Shown here: one piece after another, positions 42,127 through 50,071 of the stretch
How the letters are laid out: every line of letters starts with the position of its first letter
Numbering within the stretch: position 1 is the first letter of the stretch
Assembly: GCA_046297095.1 (NCBI GenBank)
Contig: JBKCNS010000060.1
Location: 1-50,149 of the forward strand
From: JBBATK01 sp046297095
GTDB lineage: Bacteria; Bacteroidota; Ignavibacteria; Kapaibacteriales; NICIL-2
Direction of reading: 5' to 3'
DNA: 50,149 bases
The notes under the pieces: generated by a model
The model's database searches: none
What the model saw: only the letters and a program-made list of their open reading frames with translations
Told to the model about the DNA's origin: nothing
Made by a program: the position numbers and the translations under genes

Positions 42127-43287
42127 ATGGCAAGCTCCACCAAGCAATTCGATGTATGTATTGTTGCGCTGGCAGATCTGCGCATAGACGCCCGCACGAT
42201 AAACATTGCTACAGCGCTGTCAAGCAGTGGCCTGCGGGTGGTGTGTGTTGCTCCGGACATAAGCAATGGTGCGGTGTTCGAGGGATTTACGACTATGTAT
42301 GTGCCGGTGGGAAGAACACACGGTACGCCCAAGCAGCAACGCCTATGGCAACAATGGATGGAATTCTCCCGGAGCGTGATGAGTATTCGCAGTAGTATAT
42401 CATCAAGGATGTTCTGGGCCTCGGACTTGTGGTCCCTGCGCGCGGCGCGTGGATGCGCGCGACATCACCGCGCTGCGCTACTCTATGACGCAAGGGAAAT
42501 GTACTCGGCGCTGGGCACATTGAGCAAGCGGCCGCTTATGCAATTCGCCGTGAGTATGATGGAGCGATACTATGCCGGTGCCGTGGATCGTATCACGGTG
42601 AGTGGTCCCATGGATGCCGAGTATGTGCGCGCGCAGCTGCGCCGCCAAGAACTACCGGATGTTATACTTAATGTTCCGCCGCTTTCGCGGGTGCAGAGCA
42701 CCGATACTATTCGGCAGCAGTGCTCCATACCACACGAGCATTCTGTAGCGTTGTATCAGGGAGCTGTGCTGGAAGGCCGCGGCATTGGCGTGCTTATCGA
42801 TGCTATGGAGTTCGCGCCGCATATGCACGCCTGTATACTGGGAGATGGTCCGGCGCGAGCCATGTACATGGAATATGCATCGGCCAAGCCGTGGCACGAC
42901 CGCATTCATTTCCCCGGAGGTATTCCCAACAGTGAGCTGGCGGTGTGGACTGCATCGGCGGATGTGGGGATGTGTTTTATAGAGCCGCAGTCTTTAAGCT
43001 ACCGGTTGGCATTGCCGCATAAGCTGTTCGAGTACGCAATGGCCCGCATACCGGCGCTGGTAAGTGACTTGCCTGCAATGCGTAGAGTAATGGAACAATT
43101 TCCCTTTGGAGAATTAGTAGCAACTACTGCATCGCCGCAAGAGTGCGCGCTGCAGCTGGAGTGCTTGGTTCGAAATGCACCAAGCTATGTTCCCTTTGCT
43201 GAAGCGGCAGCTGCAGTGTACAACCGAGAAGCGCAGCATGCAGAGATAGTGCGCATCGCATCAGAGACGATGAACGCACATGATTGA
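42127..43287 (+). CDS. GT-B glycosyltransferase (group 1 type)
   Basis: Probably transfers a sugar from a nucleotide sugar to an envelope glycan or lipid. It begins FDVCIVALADLRIDARTINIATALSSSGLRVVCVAP, a first Rossmann half, and the second half has VALYQGAVLEGRGIGVLIDAM, ACILGDGPARAMY and LPHKLFEYAMARIPALVS, the GT4-like donor-binding region. There are 386 residues. ATG at 42127 is preferred over an earlier in-frame start at 42067 that lies inside ade. It overlaps recO by 8 bases. Donor and acceptor are unknown. Confidence 0.82.
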   Translation: MASSTKQFDVCIVALADLRIDARTINIATALSSSGLRVVCVAPDISNGAVFEGFTTMYVPVGRTHGTPKQQRLWQQWMEFSRSVMSIRSSISSRMFWASDLWSLRAARGCARHHRAALLYDAREMYSALGTLSKRPLMQFAVSMMERYYAGAVDRITVSGPMDAEYVRAQLRRQELPDVILNVPPLSRVQSTDTIRQQCSIPHEHSVALYQGAVLEGRGIGVLIDAMEFAPHMHACILGDGPARAMYMEYASAKPWHDRIHFPGGIPNSELAVWTASADVGMCFIEPQSLSYRLALPHKLFEYAMARIPALVSDLPAMRRVMEQFPFGELVATTASPQECALQLECLVRNAPSYVPFAEAAAAVYNREAQHAEIVRIASETMNAHD

Positions 43288-44029
43288 GAAGACTGAAGCT
43301 ATAGTTCTGCATTCGCGCAAATACAAGGACACAAGTGTGTTGTTGTCGTTGTACACCCGTGAGCACGGCAAGGTGCGCCTTGTGGCCAAGGGAGCACGCC
43401 GAGTGAAGGGCGGTTATGGCTCTGCGGCTATGCCCCTGAGTATTATCGAAGCTTCGTACTCGCTGAAAGAGGGTAGAGACTTGCACACACTGCGAACGGC
43501 CGAAACGCTGCACGCTCTGCGAAATGTTTCCCAGCACTACGAGCACATGACCACCGCTCTTGCCATTGCAGAGGTGGTGGAGATCACTCAGCCGGTTCAA
43601 GAAAAAAACGAGGAGCTTTTTGTGTTGCTGATCAACACAATGAATGCGCTCAACGCTGCCACCACGAACACCTATAATTTCTTTGCATACTTCTGTGTGC
43701 ATTGTGCTCATCAGATGGGATTTCGCATCACACTGCCGCAGACTGATGAGCAGGCAGTGCGCGGCGAGGCGGTGTTTTCTTTTGAGGATGGACGTGTGGT
43801 GATGCCGCCAATAGACCCCTCCCTGCGTGTGTGGCGAATGCCGTTCGCGCTGCTGCGCACGCTCGCGCACATAGCGGGCTCGGAGCTTGAGCATGTAGCG
43901 GAGATTCACCTTGAACACTCGGAGCAGCGCCATCTGCAGGACTTTTTTGTTCGTTATTACAGTTACCATTTAGACAAGAGCGTGGTGTTTCGCACCGAAG
44001 ACATGATGCTCGGAATACAACGGAGTTGA
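43280..44029 (+). CDS. recO: DNA repair protein RecO
   Basis: Recombination mediator acting with RecR to load RecA at single-stranded gaps. An N-terminal OB fold starts with MIEKTEAIVLHSRKYKDTSVLLSLYTREHGKVRLVAKGARRVKG, the family signature. The rest is the helical domain. The C4 zinc-finger seen in some RecO proteins is missing; only the Cys pair of FCVHCAHQ is left. At 249 residues it is typical. It starts inside the glycosyltransferase end and rlmI begins 4 bases after its stop, so all are in one transcript. Confidence 0.9.
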   Translation: MIEKTEAIVLHSRKYKDTSVLLSLYTREHGKVRLVAKGARRVKGGYGSAAMPLSIIEASYSLKEGRDLHTLRTAETLHALRNVSQHYEHMTTALAIAEVVEITQPVQEKNEELFVLLINTMNALNAATTNTYNFFAYFCVHCAHQMGFRITLPQTDEQAVRGEAVFSFEDGRVVMPPIDPSLRVWRMPFALLRTLAHIAGSELEHVAEIHLEHSEQRHLQDFFVRYYSYHLDKSVVFRTEDMMLGIQRS

Positions 44030-44033
44030 ACCC

Positions 44034-45203
44034 ATGACTACATTGCGATTAGCACCAAAGGCACACAAGAGAATTCGTCAAGGACACTTGTGGGTATTCC
44101 GCGACGAGCTTGCGCCGCACGAGCCCTGCGAAGCCGGCGACCTGGTGCGTATAGTCACCGATTACGATTACGATTTGGGCGTGGGATTCTATCATCCTAC
44201 CAGTCAGATTGCGGTGCGGCTACTTGCAGCACCGGATTTTACCAAAGAGCGTATCACAAACAGATTGCGTTCGGCGCTGCAGCTTCGTGAACAGCTCTTT
44301 GCCCCCGAAACCGCATACAGACTCGTGTTTGGCGAGTCTGATGGATTCCCCGGACTTATCGTGGATCGCTACGGCGATTATTGCGCTGTGCAGTTTTTAT
44401 CTGCGGGTATCGATAAACGCCGCGCAGAGATTACCGAGGCTCTGCTAGACGTGATGCCGAATGTGAAAGGAATAATTGCAAAGAACGACTCGCAGTTGCG
44501 CAGCAAAGAGGGATTGCCCCGCACCACGGAAGTGCTATTCGGCGAGATTCCGCCAAGCATAGAGATGACGGAAAACGGCATTCGGTACAACTTGTCTCTG
44601 GCGGAAGGTCAGAAGACGGGATACTTCTTGGACCAGCGGGTAAACAGGTCGTTCATTGCGCAAATAGCTAAAGGGCTTCGCGTAATGGATTGCTTTACCA
44701 ATCAGGGGGGCTTTGCTCTGAATGCCGCAGCAGGAGGGGCCTTGGAGGTATTGGGTGTGGATAGCTCAGCTTCCGCAATTGAAGCGTGCTCGCGCAATGC
44801 AGCGCTCAACAACTACACGCAATGTTCGTGGCTTGTGGCCGATGTATTCGACGATCTTAAACGCCGCGCTGCTGCGGCCGAGAAGTGGGATATGATTATT
44901 CTGGATCCGCCTGCTTTCACCAAAACCAAAGCACAAGTAGCGCAGGCCAAGCGCGGATATGCAGAGATCAACAGACAAGCATTGAAGCTGATAAGCAATG
45001 GCGGATATCTGGTGAGCGCAAGTTGCTCGCATCACATGCGCGAGGACATGCTCATGGATGTGATTCTGGAAGAATCGCGACGTGTAAACCGAAAGCTTGC
45101 GCTGGTGTATCGCGGTCACCAATCTCCCTGCCATCCGGTATATATGCCCATGCCCGAAACCCAATACCTGAAGTTTCTGGTGTTTCGCGTGGATGGCTGG
45201 TAG
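44034..45203 (+). CDS. rlmI: 23S rRNA m5C1962 methyltransferase-type (RlmI family)
   Basis: SAM-dependent cytosine-C5 RNA methyltransferase of the RlmI family. The N-terminal PUA-like domain reads RLAPKAHKRIRQGHLWVFRDEL, the central SAM fold DCFTNQGGFALNAAAGGA, and the catalytic NPPY-equivalent LDPPAFTK with SASCSHHM near the C-terminus. VDRYGDYCAVQFLS is the linker typical of this family. 389 residues. Members of this family modify different cytosines, so the target C1962 is assigned by family only. Last gene of the ade operon; no clear terminator follows. Confidence 0.88.
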   Translation: MTTLRLAPKAHKRIRQGHLWVFRDELAPHEPCEAGDLVRIVTDYDYDLGVGFYHPTSQIAVRLLAAPDFTKERITNRLRSALQLREQLFAPETAYRLVFGESDGFPGLIVDRYGDYCAVQFLSAGIDKRRAEITEALLDVMPNVKGIIAKNDSQLRSKEGLPRTTEVLFGEIPPSIEMTENGIRYNLSLAEGQKTGYFLDQRVNRSFIAQIAKGLRVMDCFTNQGGFALNAAAGGALEVLGVDSSASAIEACSRNAALNNYTQCSWLVADVFDDLKRRAAAAEKWDMIILDPPAFTKTKAQVAQAKRGYAEINRQALKLISNGGYLVSASCSHHMREDMLMDVILEESRRVNRKLALVYRGHQSPCHPVYMPMPETQYLKFLVFRVDGW

Positions 45204-45235
45204 TGAGCAGTGAGAGCAGTGATGCCCGCATACCG

Positions 45236-45270
45236 CACTTCCAATCGTCACTTCCAATCCTCACTTGCAA
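45236..45270 (+). repeat. Degenerate 13-bp tandem repeat spanning a gene end
   Basis: CACTTCCAATCGT, CACTTCCAATCCT and a partial CACTTGCAAAACT run into the last codons of the TPR gene (stop at 45261-45263). It fills the 57-base spacer between the convergent rlmI and TPR genes. Confidence 0.6.
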
Positions 45271-46298
45271 AACTTGCTTATTGCATCGGCGGCATTGGTC
45301 TCGCCCAATTGCAAGGCCTTGCGCCAGTCGCTGCATGCCTCCGTATTGTCGCCCAGATATTTAGCCGCTATACCGCGATTGTACCACACCATGGCATTGG
45401 AGTTGTCTATAGACAACGCCAGCGTAAAATCATCGAGTGCCTGGCGGTAGTTTTTTGCATCCAATCGCAGCACGCCACGAGCGTTCAGTGCATTGGTATA
45501 GCCGGGAAACAATCGAACTGCCTCATTGAAATCCAGAAGTGCTCCGGTGGTGTCGCCGCTTTGTTTGCGCAGAGTACCGCGCACCACGTACATCGACGAG
45601 TCCGTGGGGTTCATGTGCACATAGCGATCGTAATCTTGAAGCGCTTCTTTGCTCTTGCCCAACCATTCGAAAATCTGACCGCGAAACAGGATGGCATTGA
45701 TCATGGTGCTATCGTTTCGCAAGCAGGAGTCCAGATCGCGCAGAGCCGCCGTGGTGTCTCGTAAACTCAGCATGGATTGTGCTCGCAACGAGTGTAGCTG
45801 CGCTGAACCGGGCTGATGCCGCAGCGCCGTGGAATAGTCCGCTGCCGACGCGCGATAATCTTCCAAACGATAATACACCTGGGCGCGGTTGGCTAGTGCA
45901 TCCACATCGGCGGGATTACGCCGGATGGCCTCGCTGAAATCGGCGAGCGCACCTTTCATATCCTCTGCTTCCGCTTTGATGGTGCCGCGATTGGAATACA
46001 GCAGCGACATTGTAGGGTCTTGCACAATTGCGGAGTCGTAATCTTTGATTGCTCCTTGAAGATCACCGATTTTTTGTTTGCTCAATGCGCGGTTTGCCAG
46101 CGCCGCAACAAATCGCGGCTGAATCTTCAGCGCCTTTGAATAAGCCTCGATGGCACCGGAAGAATTGCCCGCAGCATCCAGTGAATCGCCGCGTTGAAAC
46201 CACTGCTCAGCTGTTTGCGCATGCATGGTTGGGGCCAAGCATGCTGAACACAAACAGAGGCACACAAGAAGGAATCGAGAAAGGAGCGGATGTATCAT
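45261..46298 (-). CDS. Secreted TPR-repeat protein
   Basis: Exported protein of 345 residues. Signal peptide about 1-28 (FLLVCLCLCSACLAPTMHAQ; a lipobox-like LCSAC is also possible). The rest is eight tandem 34-residue tetratricopeptide repeats with the usual W-L-G-Y-A-F-A-P pattern, e.g. AEQWFQRGDSLDAAGNSSGAIEAYSKAL and the last MVWYNRGIAAKYLGDNTEACSDWRKAL. The repeats have the spacing of Sel1/PilF-like scaffolds but no other domain. It presumably acts as a protein-binding scaffold in the envelope. No promoter was recognised upstream; the dcd promoter lies about 100 bases away on the other strand. Confidence 0.85.
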   Translation of the reverse strand: MIHPLLSRFLLVCLCLCSACLAPTMHAQTAEQWFQRGDSLDAAGNSSGAIEAYSKALKIQPRFVAALANRALSKQKIGDLQGAIKDYDSAIVQDPTMSLLYSNRGTIKAEAEDMKGALADFSEAIRRNPADVDALANRAQVYYRLEDYRASAADYSTALRHQPGSAQLHSLRAQSMLSLRDTTAALRDLDSCLRNDSTMINAILFRGQIFEWLGKSKEALQDYDRYVHMNPTDSSMYVVRGTLRKQSGDTTGALLDFNEAVRLFPGYTNALNARGVLRLDAKNYRQALDDFTLALSIDNSNAMVWYNRGIAAKYLGDNTEACSDWRKALQLGETNAADAISKFCK

Positions 46299-46400
46299 CG
46301 TGCAATTTCATGAATTTCGCGAACAGAGGGAAACGATGTCGTGCTTTGTATTGCTTCAGAGCGCTGTGCGCACGACGCTTCGCGGTTACGGCCCACGCCC

Positions 46401-46408
46401 TATTTTTG
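46401..46408 (+). promoter_or_regulatory. Bacteroidota-type -7 element (TATTTTTG)
   Basis: Exact TAnnTTTG followed by CA, 36 bases before the dcd ATG. Confidence 0.6.
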
Positions 46409-46443
46409 CAACCACATACGCATTCACTTGCCCTTACCAAGCC

Positions 46444-46980
46444 ATGATCCTTTCAGACAAAGAAATTCTTGAACGCATCGAATCCGGATCTATAGTTATC
46501 GAGCCCTACCGGCCATCGTGCTTGGGTTCTAATAGTTACGACGTGCATTTAGGCCGAACGCTCGGCGTGTACAACGACGCCGTGCTGGATGCCCGCAAGC
46601 ACAATACTATTCGCTTGTTCGAGATTCCTGACGACGGCTATGTACTTGAGCCCGGTATTCTGTATTTGGGCGTAACGGAAGAATACACCGAAACGCACCA
46701 TCATGTACCGTTTCTGGAAGGCAAGTCCTCTGTGGGTAGATTAGGCATAGACATTCATGCCACTGCCGGCAAGGGCGATGTGGGCTTCTGCAATTTTTGG
46801 ACTTTGGAAATTTCTGTTCAGGTGCCGGTGCGCGTGTATGCAGGTATGCCAATTGGCCAGCTTATTTACTTCGAGGTAAAAGGCGAAGTGATTACTTCGT
46901 ACAACAAAAAATCCAGCGCTAAGTACAACGACCGCGTAAACATTCCCGTGGAATCGATGATGTGGCGCAATTCGTTTTAA
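46444..46980 (+). CDS. dcd: dCTP deaminase
   Basis: Converts dCTP to dUTP and ammonia, feeding dTTP synthesis. SCLGSNSYDVHLGRTLGVY is the N-terminal signature, FLEGKSSVGRLGIDIHATAG contains the nucleotide-binding loop and DVGFCNFWTLEISVQVPV has the catalytic Glu. A C-terminal SAKYNDR segment closes the active site. 178 residues. ATG at 46444 is used; the upstream in-frame stretch to 46225 is antisense to the TPR gene and carries the promoter. Confidence 0.95.
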   Translation: MILSDKEILERIESGSIVIEPYRPSCLGSNSYDVHLGRTLGVYNDAVLDARKHNTIRLFEIPDDGYVLEPGILYLGVTEEYTETHHHVPFLEGKSSVGRLGIDIHATAGKGDVGFCNFWTLEISVQVPVRVYAGMPIGQLIYFEVKGEVITSYNKKSSAKYNDRVNIPVESMMWRNSF

Positions 46981-47030
46981 TGTTTGAATGGCTGCAAGGT
47001 GTGGATAGTCAGCCATTGTCAACGAACTTC

Positions 47031-47060
47031 AACCATCAGCAACCATCAGCAACAATCATC
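47031..47060 (+). repeat. 10-bp tandem repeat, 3 copies
   Basis: AACCATCAGC AACCATCAGC AACAATCATC in tandem, the only structure in the 102-base spacer between dcd and the DUF1684 gene. Confidence 0.75.
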
Positions 47061-47082
47061 CTTAATCACTTACTCCAAACGC

Positions 47083-47778
47083 ATGAAGACGAAGCGGCAT
47101 TATCAATGGATGTTCGGTGGTAGCGGCTCTGCAACAGGCTTGCGCGCTTTGCTGATGAGCTTTGCAGCTGTTGTGTGCATGGTAGCTGCCTCGTGCGGTG
47201 GCGATGACGAGGAGAAGCTGCAGGACCTTCCCGCGAATGCATCGAGCATAGACAAAGAGCGTGCGGACAAAGATCGGTTCTTCAAGAGTGATACCGCTTC
47301 TCCGCTTCCACGGGAGATGCGAGCCGCCTTTACGGGACTAAGCTATTTTCCTTACGACGAAAAGTATGTGGTGATTGCATCGTTCGAAGCTACCGAGAAG
47401 CCTGATACCGTTCGCGTGCCGGCATCGCAAGGTGAGTTTCGCTCCATGATTCGTGCCGGAGTATTTTCCTTCTCGTTCGGCGACAACGAACGTGTATATG
47501 AAGTAACAGGATACAAGCAGCTTGGTGAAAACTCCAGGCAGATTACCATTCCTTTCAAGGATAAAACTTCTGGCAACAGTACCTACGGCGCCGGTAGATA
47601 CTTGGATGTGGACGAGCCCGGCGAAGAATGCACTCTGGATTTCAACAAAGCGTACAGCCCCTATTGTGCATACAACGAATCGTATTCGTGTTTGCTGGTT
47701 CCGCCGCAGAATATCCTTACTGTGGCCATCAATGCGGGCGAGAAAATCTACCGTTCCTCCGCAAAGGAATCCCGCTGA
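47083..47778 (+). CDS. DUF1684 lipoprotein
   Basis: A lipoprotein of 231 residues. Signal peptide with lipobox MVAASC at about 38 (FAAVVCMVAASCGG). The mature part is DUF1684: FPYDEKYVVIASF, then IPFKDKTSGNSTYGAGRYLD, LDFNKAYSPYCAYNESYSC and PPQNILTVAINAGEK, which are the conserved family blocks. The function is unknown; its domain has a conserved Cys-rich PYCAYNxxYxC motif. ATG at 47083 is chosen over a TTG at 46984 which would precede the tandem repeat. Its stop overlaps the next ATG as TGATG, indicating an operon. Confidence 0.85.
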   Translation: MKTKRHYQWMFGGSGSATGLRALLMSFAAVVCMVAASCGGDDEEKLQDLPANASSIDKERADKDRFFKSDTASPLPREMRAAFTGLSYFPYDEKYVVIASFEATEKPDTVRVPASQGEFRSMIRAGVFSFSFGDNERVYEVTGYKQLGENSRQITIPFKDKTSGNSTYGAGRYLDVDEPGEECTLDFNKAYSPYCAYNESYSCLLVPPQNILTVAINAGEKIYRSSAKESR

Positions 47779-48425
47779 TGAAGATTGCCACACAGCGCAT
47801 AGGTGCAGGTGTGCAGGTACTGCTGCCGGCTTTGAGCTGCGCGGTGCTGTTCTGCTCGTGTTTTCTTATGCGTTCGGCTCCGCCTCCTGCGCCGCCGGAC
47901 CCCTGGCGCACCCGTCCCAAGATGCCGATGAGCGAAGACTTCATGCGTTCGCGCGGTGGCGACATCATGGTGTTTCTTCCTAAGAATTGGTTTGTGATCA
48001 ACACAGAGAATGCAATGTCCGGCGATATAGCGGGCGTGGCGGTGAATCCGCCATACACTGCGTCGTTGATCTTGCACATGATTCGTGAAAACGAATCCGT
48101 GAAAACTCGCTTGCGCCGCGAAGGGCTAGGTGGCTTGGCTCGGGCGGTATTTGAACAGCGCATGGCTAAAGCGCCGAGTACCCTCAAGCTGCTGAAGGTG
48201 GTAGACACGCTGGAGTATGCCGGCAAGAACTTTGGCTATTACGAATTCACTACCGATACATCAGGCGTGCCGGCAGTGATCATGCGATCTGCCGTTTGCC
48301 GTTCGTCGGCAAATTTCCTCTACGAGATTTCGCTGGTTCCCACTCCTGTTACAGCGTCCAACCAGCCTACTCGGGACGAATTGGATTCGTTGTTTCAATC
48401 GGTATTGGTAACAGCGCTATTCTAA
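47778..48425 (+). CDS. Lipoprotein of unknown function
   Basis: A 215-residue exported protein, not assigned to a named family. Signal peptide with a lipobox-like LFCSC (about 24-27), then a proline-rich APPPAPPDPW stretch, then an alpha/beta domain (FLPKNWFVINTENAMS, ILHMIRENESVKTRL, GKNFGYYEFTTD). It resembles the plan of small LpqN/PsbP-like lipoproteins, but this is only a loose fit. Translationally coupled to the DUF1684 gene. Its last 9 bases overlap the convergent lnt gene. Confidence 0.65.
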   Translation: MKIATQRIGAGVQVLLPALSCAVLFCSCFLMRSAPPPAPPDPWRTRPKMPMSEDFMRSRGGDIMVFLPKNWFVINTENAMSGDIAGVAVNPPYTASLILHMIRENESVKTRLRREGLGGLARAVFEQRMAKAPSTLKLLKVVDTLEYAGKNFGYYEFTTDTSGVPAVIMRSAVCRSSANFLYEISLVPTPVTASNQPTRDELDSLFQSVLVTALF

Positions 48426-49985
48426 TCTGCTGCGCCCGGAGCGCCAGGTCCACACACCTATGCACGCACTAAGAAGTGCACACAGCCAGGGCACCCAGTC
48501 GCCAACGAGCACATAGATGCTTTGGTCATTATAAAGATGAACGGCCCCTGCCAGAGCGGTGCGAGCACGAGCAGGCGCTTCGGAATATGATGCGCCGGTG
48601 CGCGAGATACATCCACTGATGCCTGTGTTTCCGCAGCGCACAATATCACGGCGAGTTTCGATGGCGCGCATGCGCGAGATACAATAATGCTGACGAGGAC
48701 CAAAGGTGCCATCGTACCAGGCGTCGTTGGTAATCACTGCCAGAACGTCGGCGCCGCGCCGCACGTAGTCTGCCACATACCCGGGATAGATGCTCTCAAT
48801 ACAAATCACCGGACCCACACGTGCCAAGGTATCTGTGCCGCGAAGCACCGGCAGAACGGTAGCCCCGGCGCCCTTATTCCAACCGGATATGCCAACGCCC
48901 CAGCGCAGCCACGACCTTATGGCAGGGACGTCGTCGGAAAACGGCATGTATTCTCCAAAGGGAGTAAGGCGCGATTTATGATGCGTGGGAATGTCCGTCG
49001 TGCCCGGGTTATATATGAAGGCTGAATTGTACACGCGCATCGAGGTGTATCCCGGAGTGGATTTGTCGGGCTCTTCCGTGTACTCCACGCAACCGGTGAG
49101 CAGAGACATATTGCTACGCTGCACCCAGTCATGAATTTCACTCTGAAGAAAACTATACTCGGTGCGTCGCAGGCCCACGGGCAATGCGGTCTCGCTCCAA
49201 ACACTGAGGTCGCATTGCGACACTCTGTTTACCGAGTCCTGAAGGTTGCGATGCAAGTTGAACATATCGTAAATACCGCCTTGCCATTTTACCCACGGGT
49301 TAATGGAGGGCTGCACTACTCCCACACGCAGGGTGGGAGTATCTGCATGTTGCAAGCTCAACTCACGAACCTTTCCGTAGGCAAGGCACAGGCACACTAC
49401 TGCCGACAGCCGAAGAATACTCGCACGCTGCCGTTCGGGCACCAGCACCATGTATGCCGTAACGGTGTTTATACCAATCACAAGCAGGCTTACCAGCCAC
49501 ACTCCGCCCACATCGGCTATTTGCACCAGTGACGTGGCATCGATTTGTGTGTATCCAAGCGCAAGCCAGGGGTAGGATAAATCGCTCAGTGAATGCAGCC
49601 ATTCGCAGGCGGTCCATGCCACTGCCAAGAACAACAACGAGACGGCTATTGTTTGCCGCTTACGAACGGCACGGTACATCCAAAATGCAGGCATCAGGAA
49701 GAAGGGATGGCCCAACCACAAACCCGCACCGGCAATCATCAGATACGGATCGGTTTCCTTTTGCCAGCTCATCACCCACCAGTTTGCCGCTCCATGAAAG
49801 CAAAAGAAAAAAGTGTATAGCAACCAGCTGTATCTACCATGATTCACAAATTTTTCCAGTACCAGAATAAGCGGCACAAAAGCCACAAACGCAAGTACGC
49901 CAAAGGGCGCCGGTGCAAAGCCGAAGCCGGCACAAAGCCCGGCAGCGGCCACAACAAGAAAGGGGTGGGTGTGGAGTTGTTTCAT
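48417..49985 (-). CDS. lnt: Apolipoprotein N-acyltransferase
   Basis: Transfers the third acyl chain to the N-terminus of lipoproteins in the inner membrane. N-terminal hydrophobic part of about 6-7 helices (1-205), then a periplasmic nitrilase domain (about 220-480) and a final helix. The catalytic triad is visible: E265 in SETALP, K337 in HHKSRLTPFGEYMP and C395 in VICIES. 522 residues, typical size. It is consistent with the many lipoproteins of this window. A terminator (50007-50044) and its own promoter (49993-50000) sit directly upstream, leaving a leader of only a few bases. Confidence 0.93.
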   Translation of the reverse strand: MKQLHTHPFLVVAAAGLCAGFGFAPAPFGVLAFVAFVPLILVLEKFVNHGRYSWLLYTFFFCFHGAANWWVMSWQKETDPYLMIAGAGLWLGHPFFLMPAFWMYRAVRKRQTIAVSLLFLAVAWTACEWLHSLSDLSYPWLALGYTQIDATSLVQIADVGGVWLVSLLVIGINTVTAYMVLVPERQRASILRLSAVVCLCLAYGKVRELSLQHADTPTLRVGVVQPSINPWVKWQGGIYDMFNLHRNLQDSVNRVSQCDLSVWSETALPVGLRRTEYSFLQSEIHDWVQRSNMSLLTGCVEYTEEPDKSTPGYTSMRVYNSAFIYNPGTTDIPTHHKSRLTPFGEYMPFSDDVPAIRSWLRWGVGISGWNKGAGATVLPVLRGTDTLARVGPVICIESIYPGYVADYVRRGADVLAVITNDAWYDGTFGPRQHYCISRMRAIETRRDIVRCGNTGISGCISRTGASYSEAPARARTALAGAVHLYNDQSIYVLVGDWVPWLCALLSACIGVWTWRSGRSRLE

Positions 49986-49992
49986 GTTGTTT

Positions 49993-50000
49993 CAAAGATA
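49993..50000 (-). promoter_or_regulatory. Bacteroidota-type -7 element for lnt
   Basis: The minus strand reads TATCTTTG (exact TAnnTTTG). Only 7 bases separate it from the lnt ATG, so the mRNA is expected to be almost leaderless. Confidence 0.5.
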
Positions 50001-50006
50001 GCGCAA

Positions 50007-50044
50007 CAAAAAAAGCTCACGATCAATTTCTCGATCGTGAGCTT
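50007..50044 (-). terminator. Intrinsic terminator of the last (partial) gene
   Basis: Perfect 12-bp stem AAGCTCACGATC / GATCGTGAGCTT with an 8-base loop, followed by a T-run on the minus strand. It ends the T9SS cargo gene and insulates lnt. Confidence 0.92.
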
Positions 50045-50071
50045 GGGGAGAGTGATACCGATTCTCGTGCG

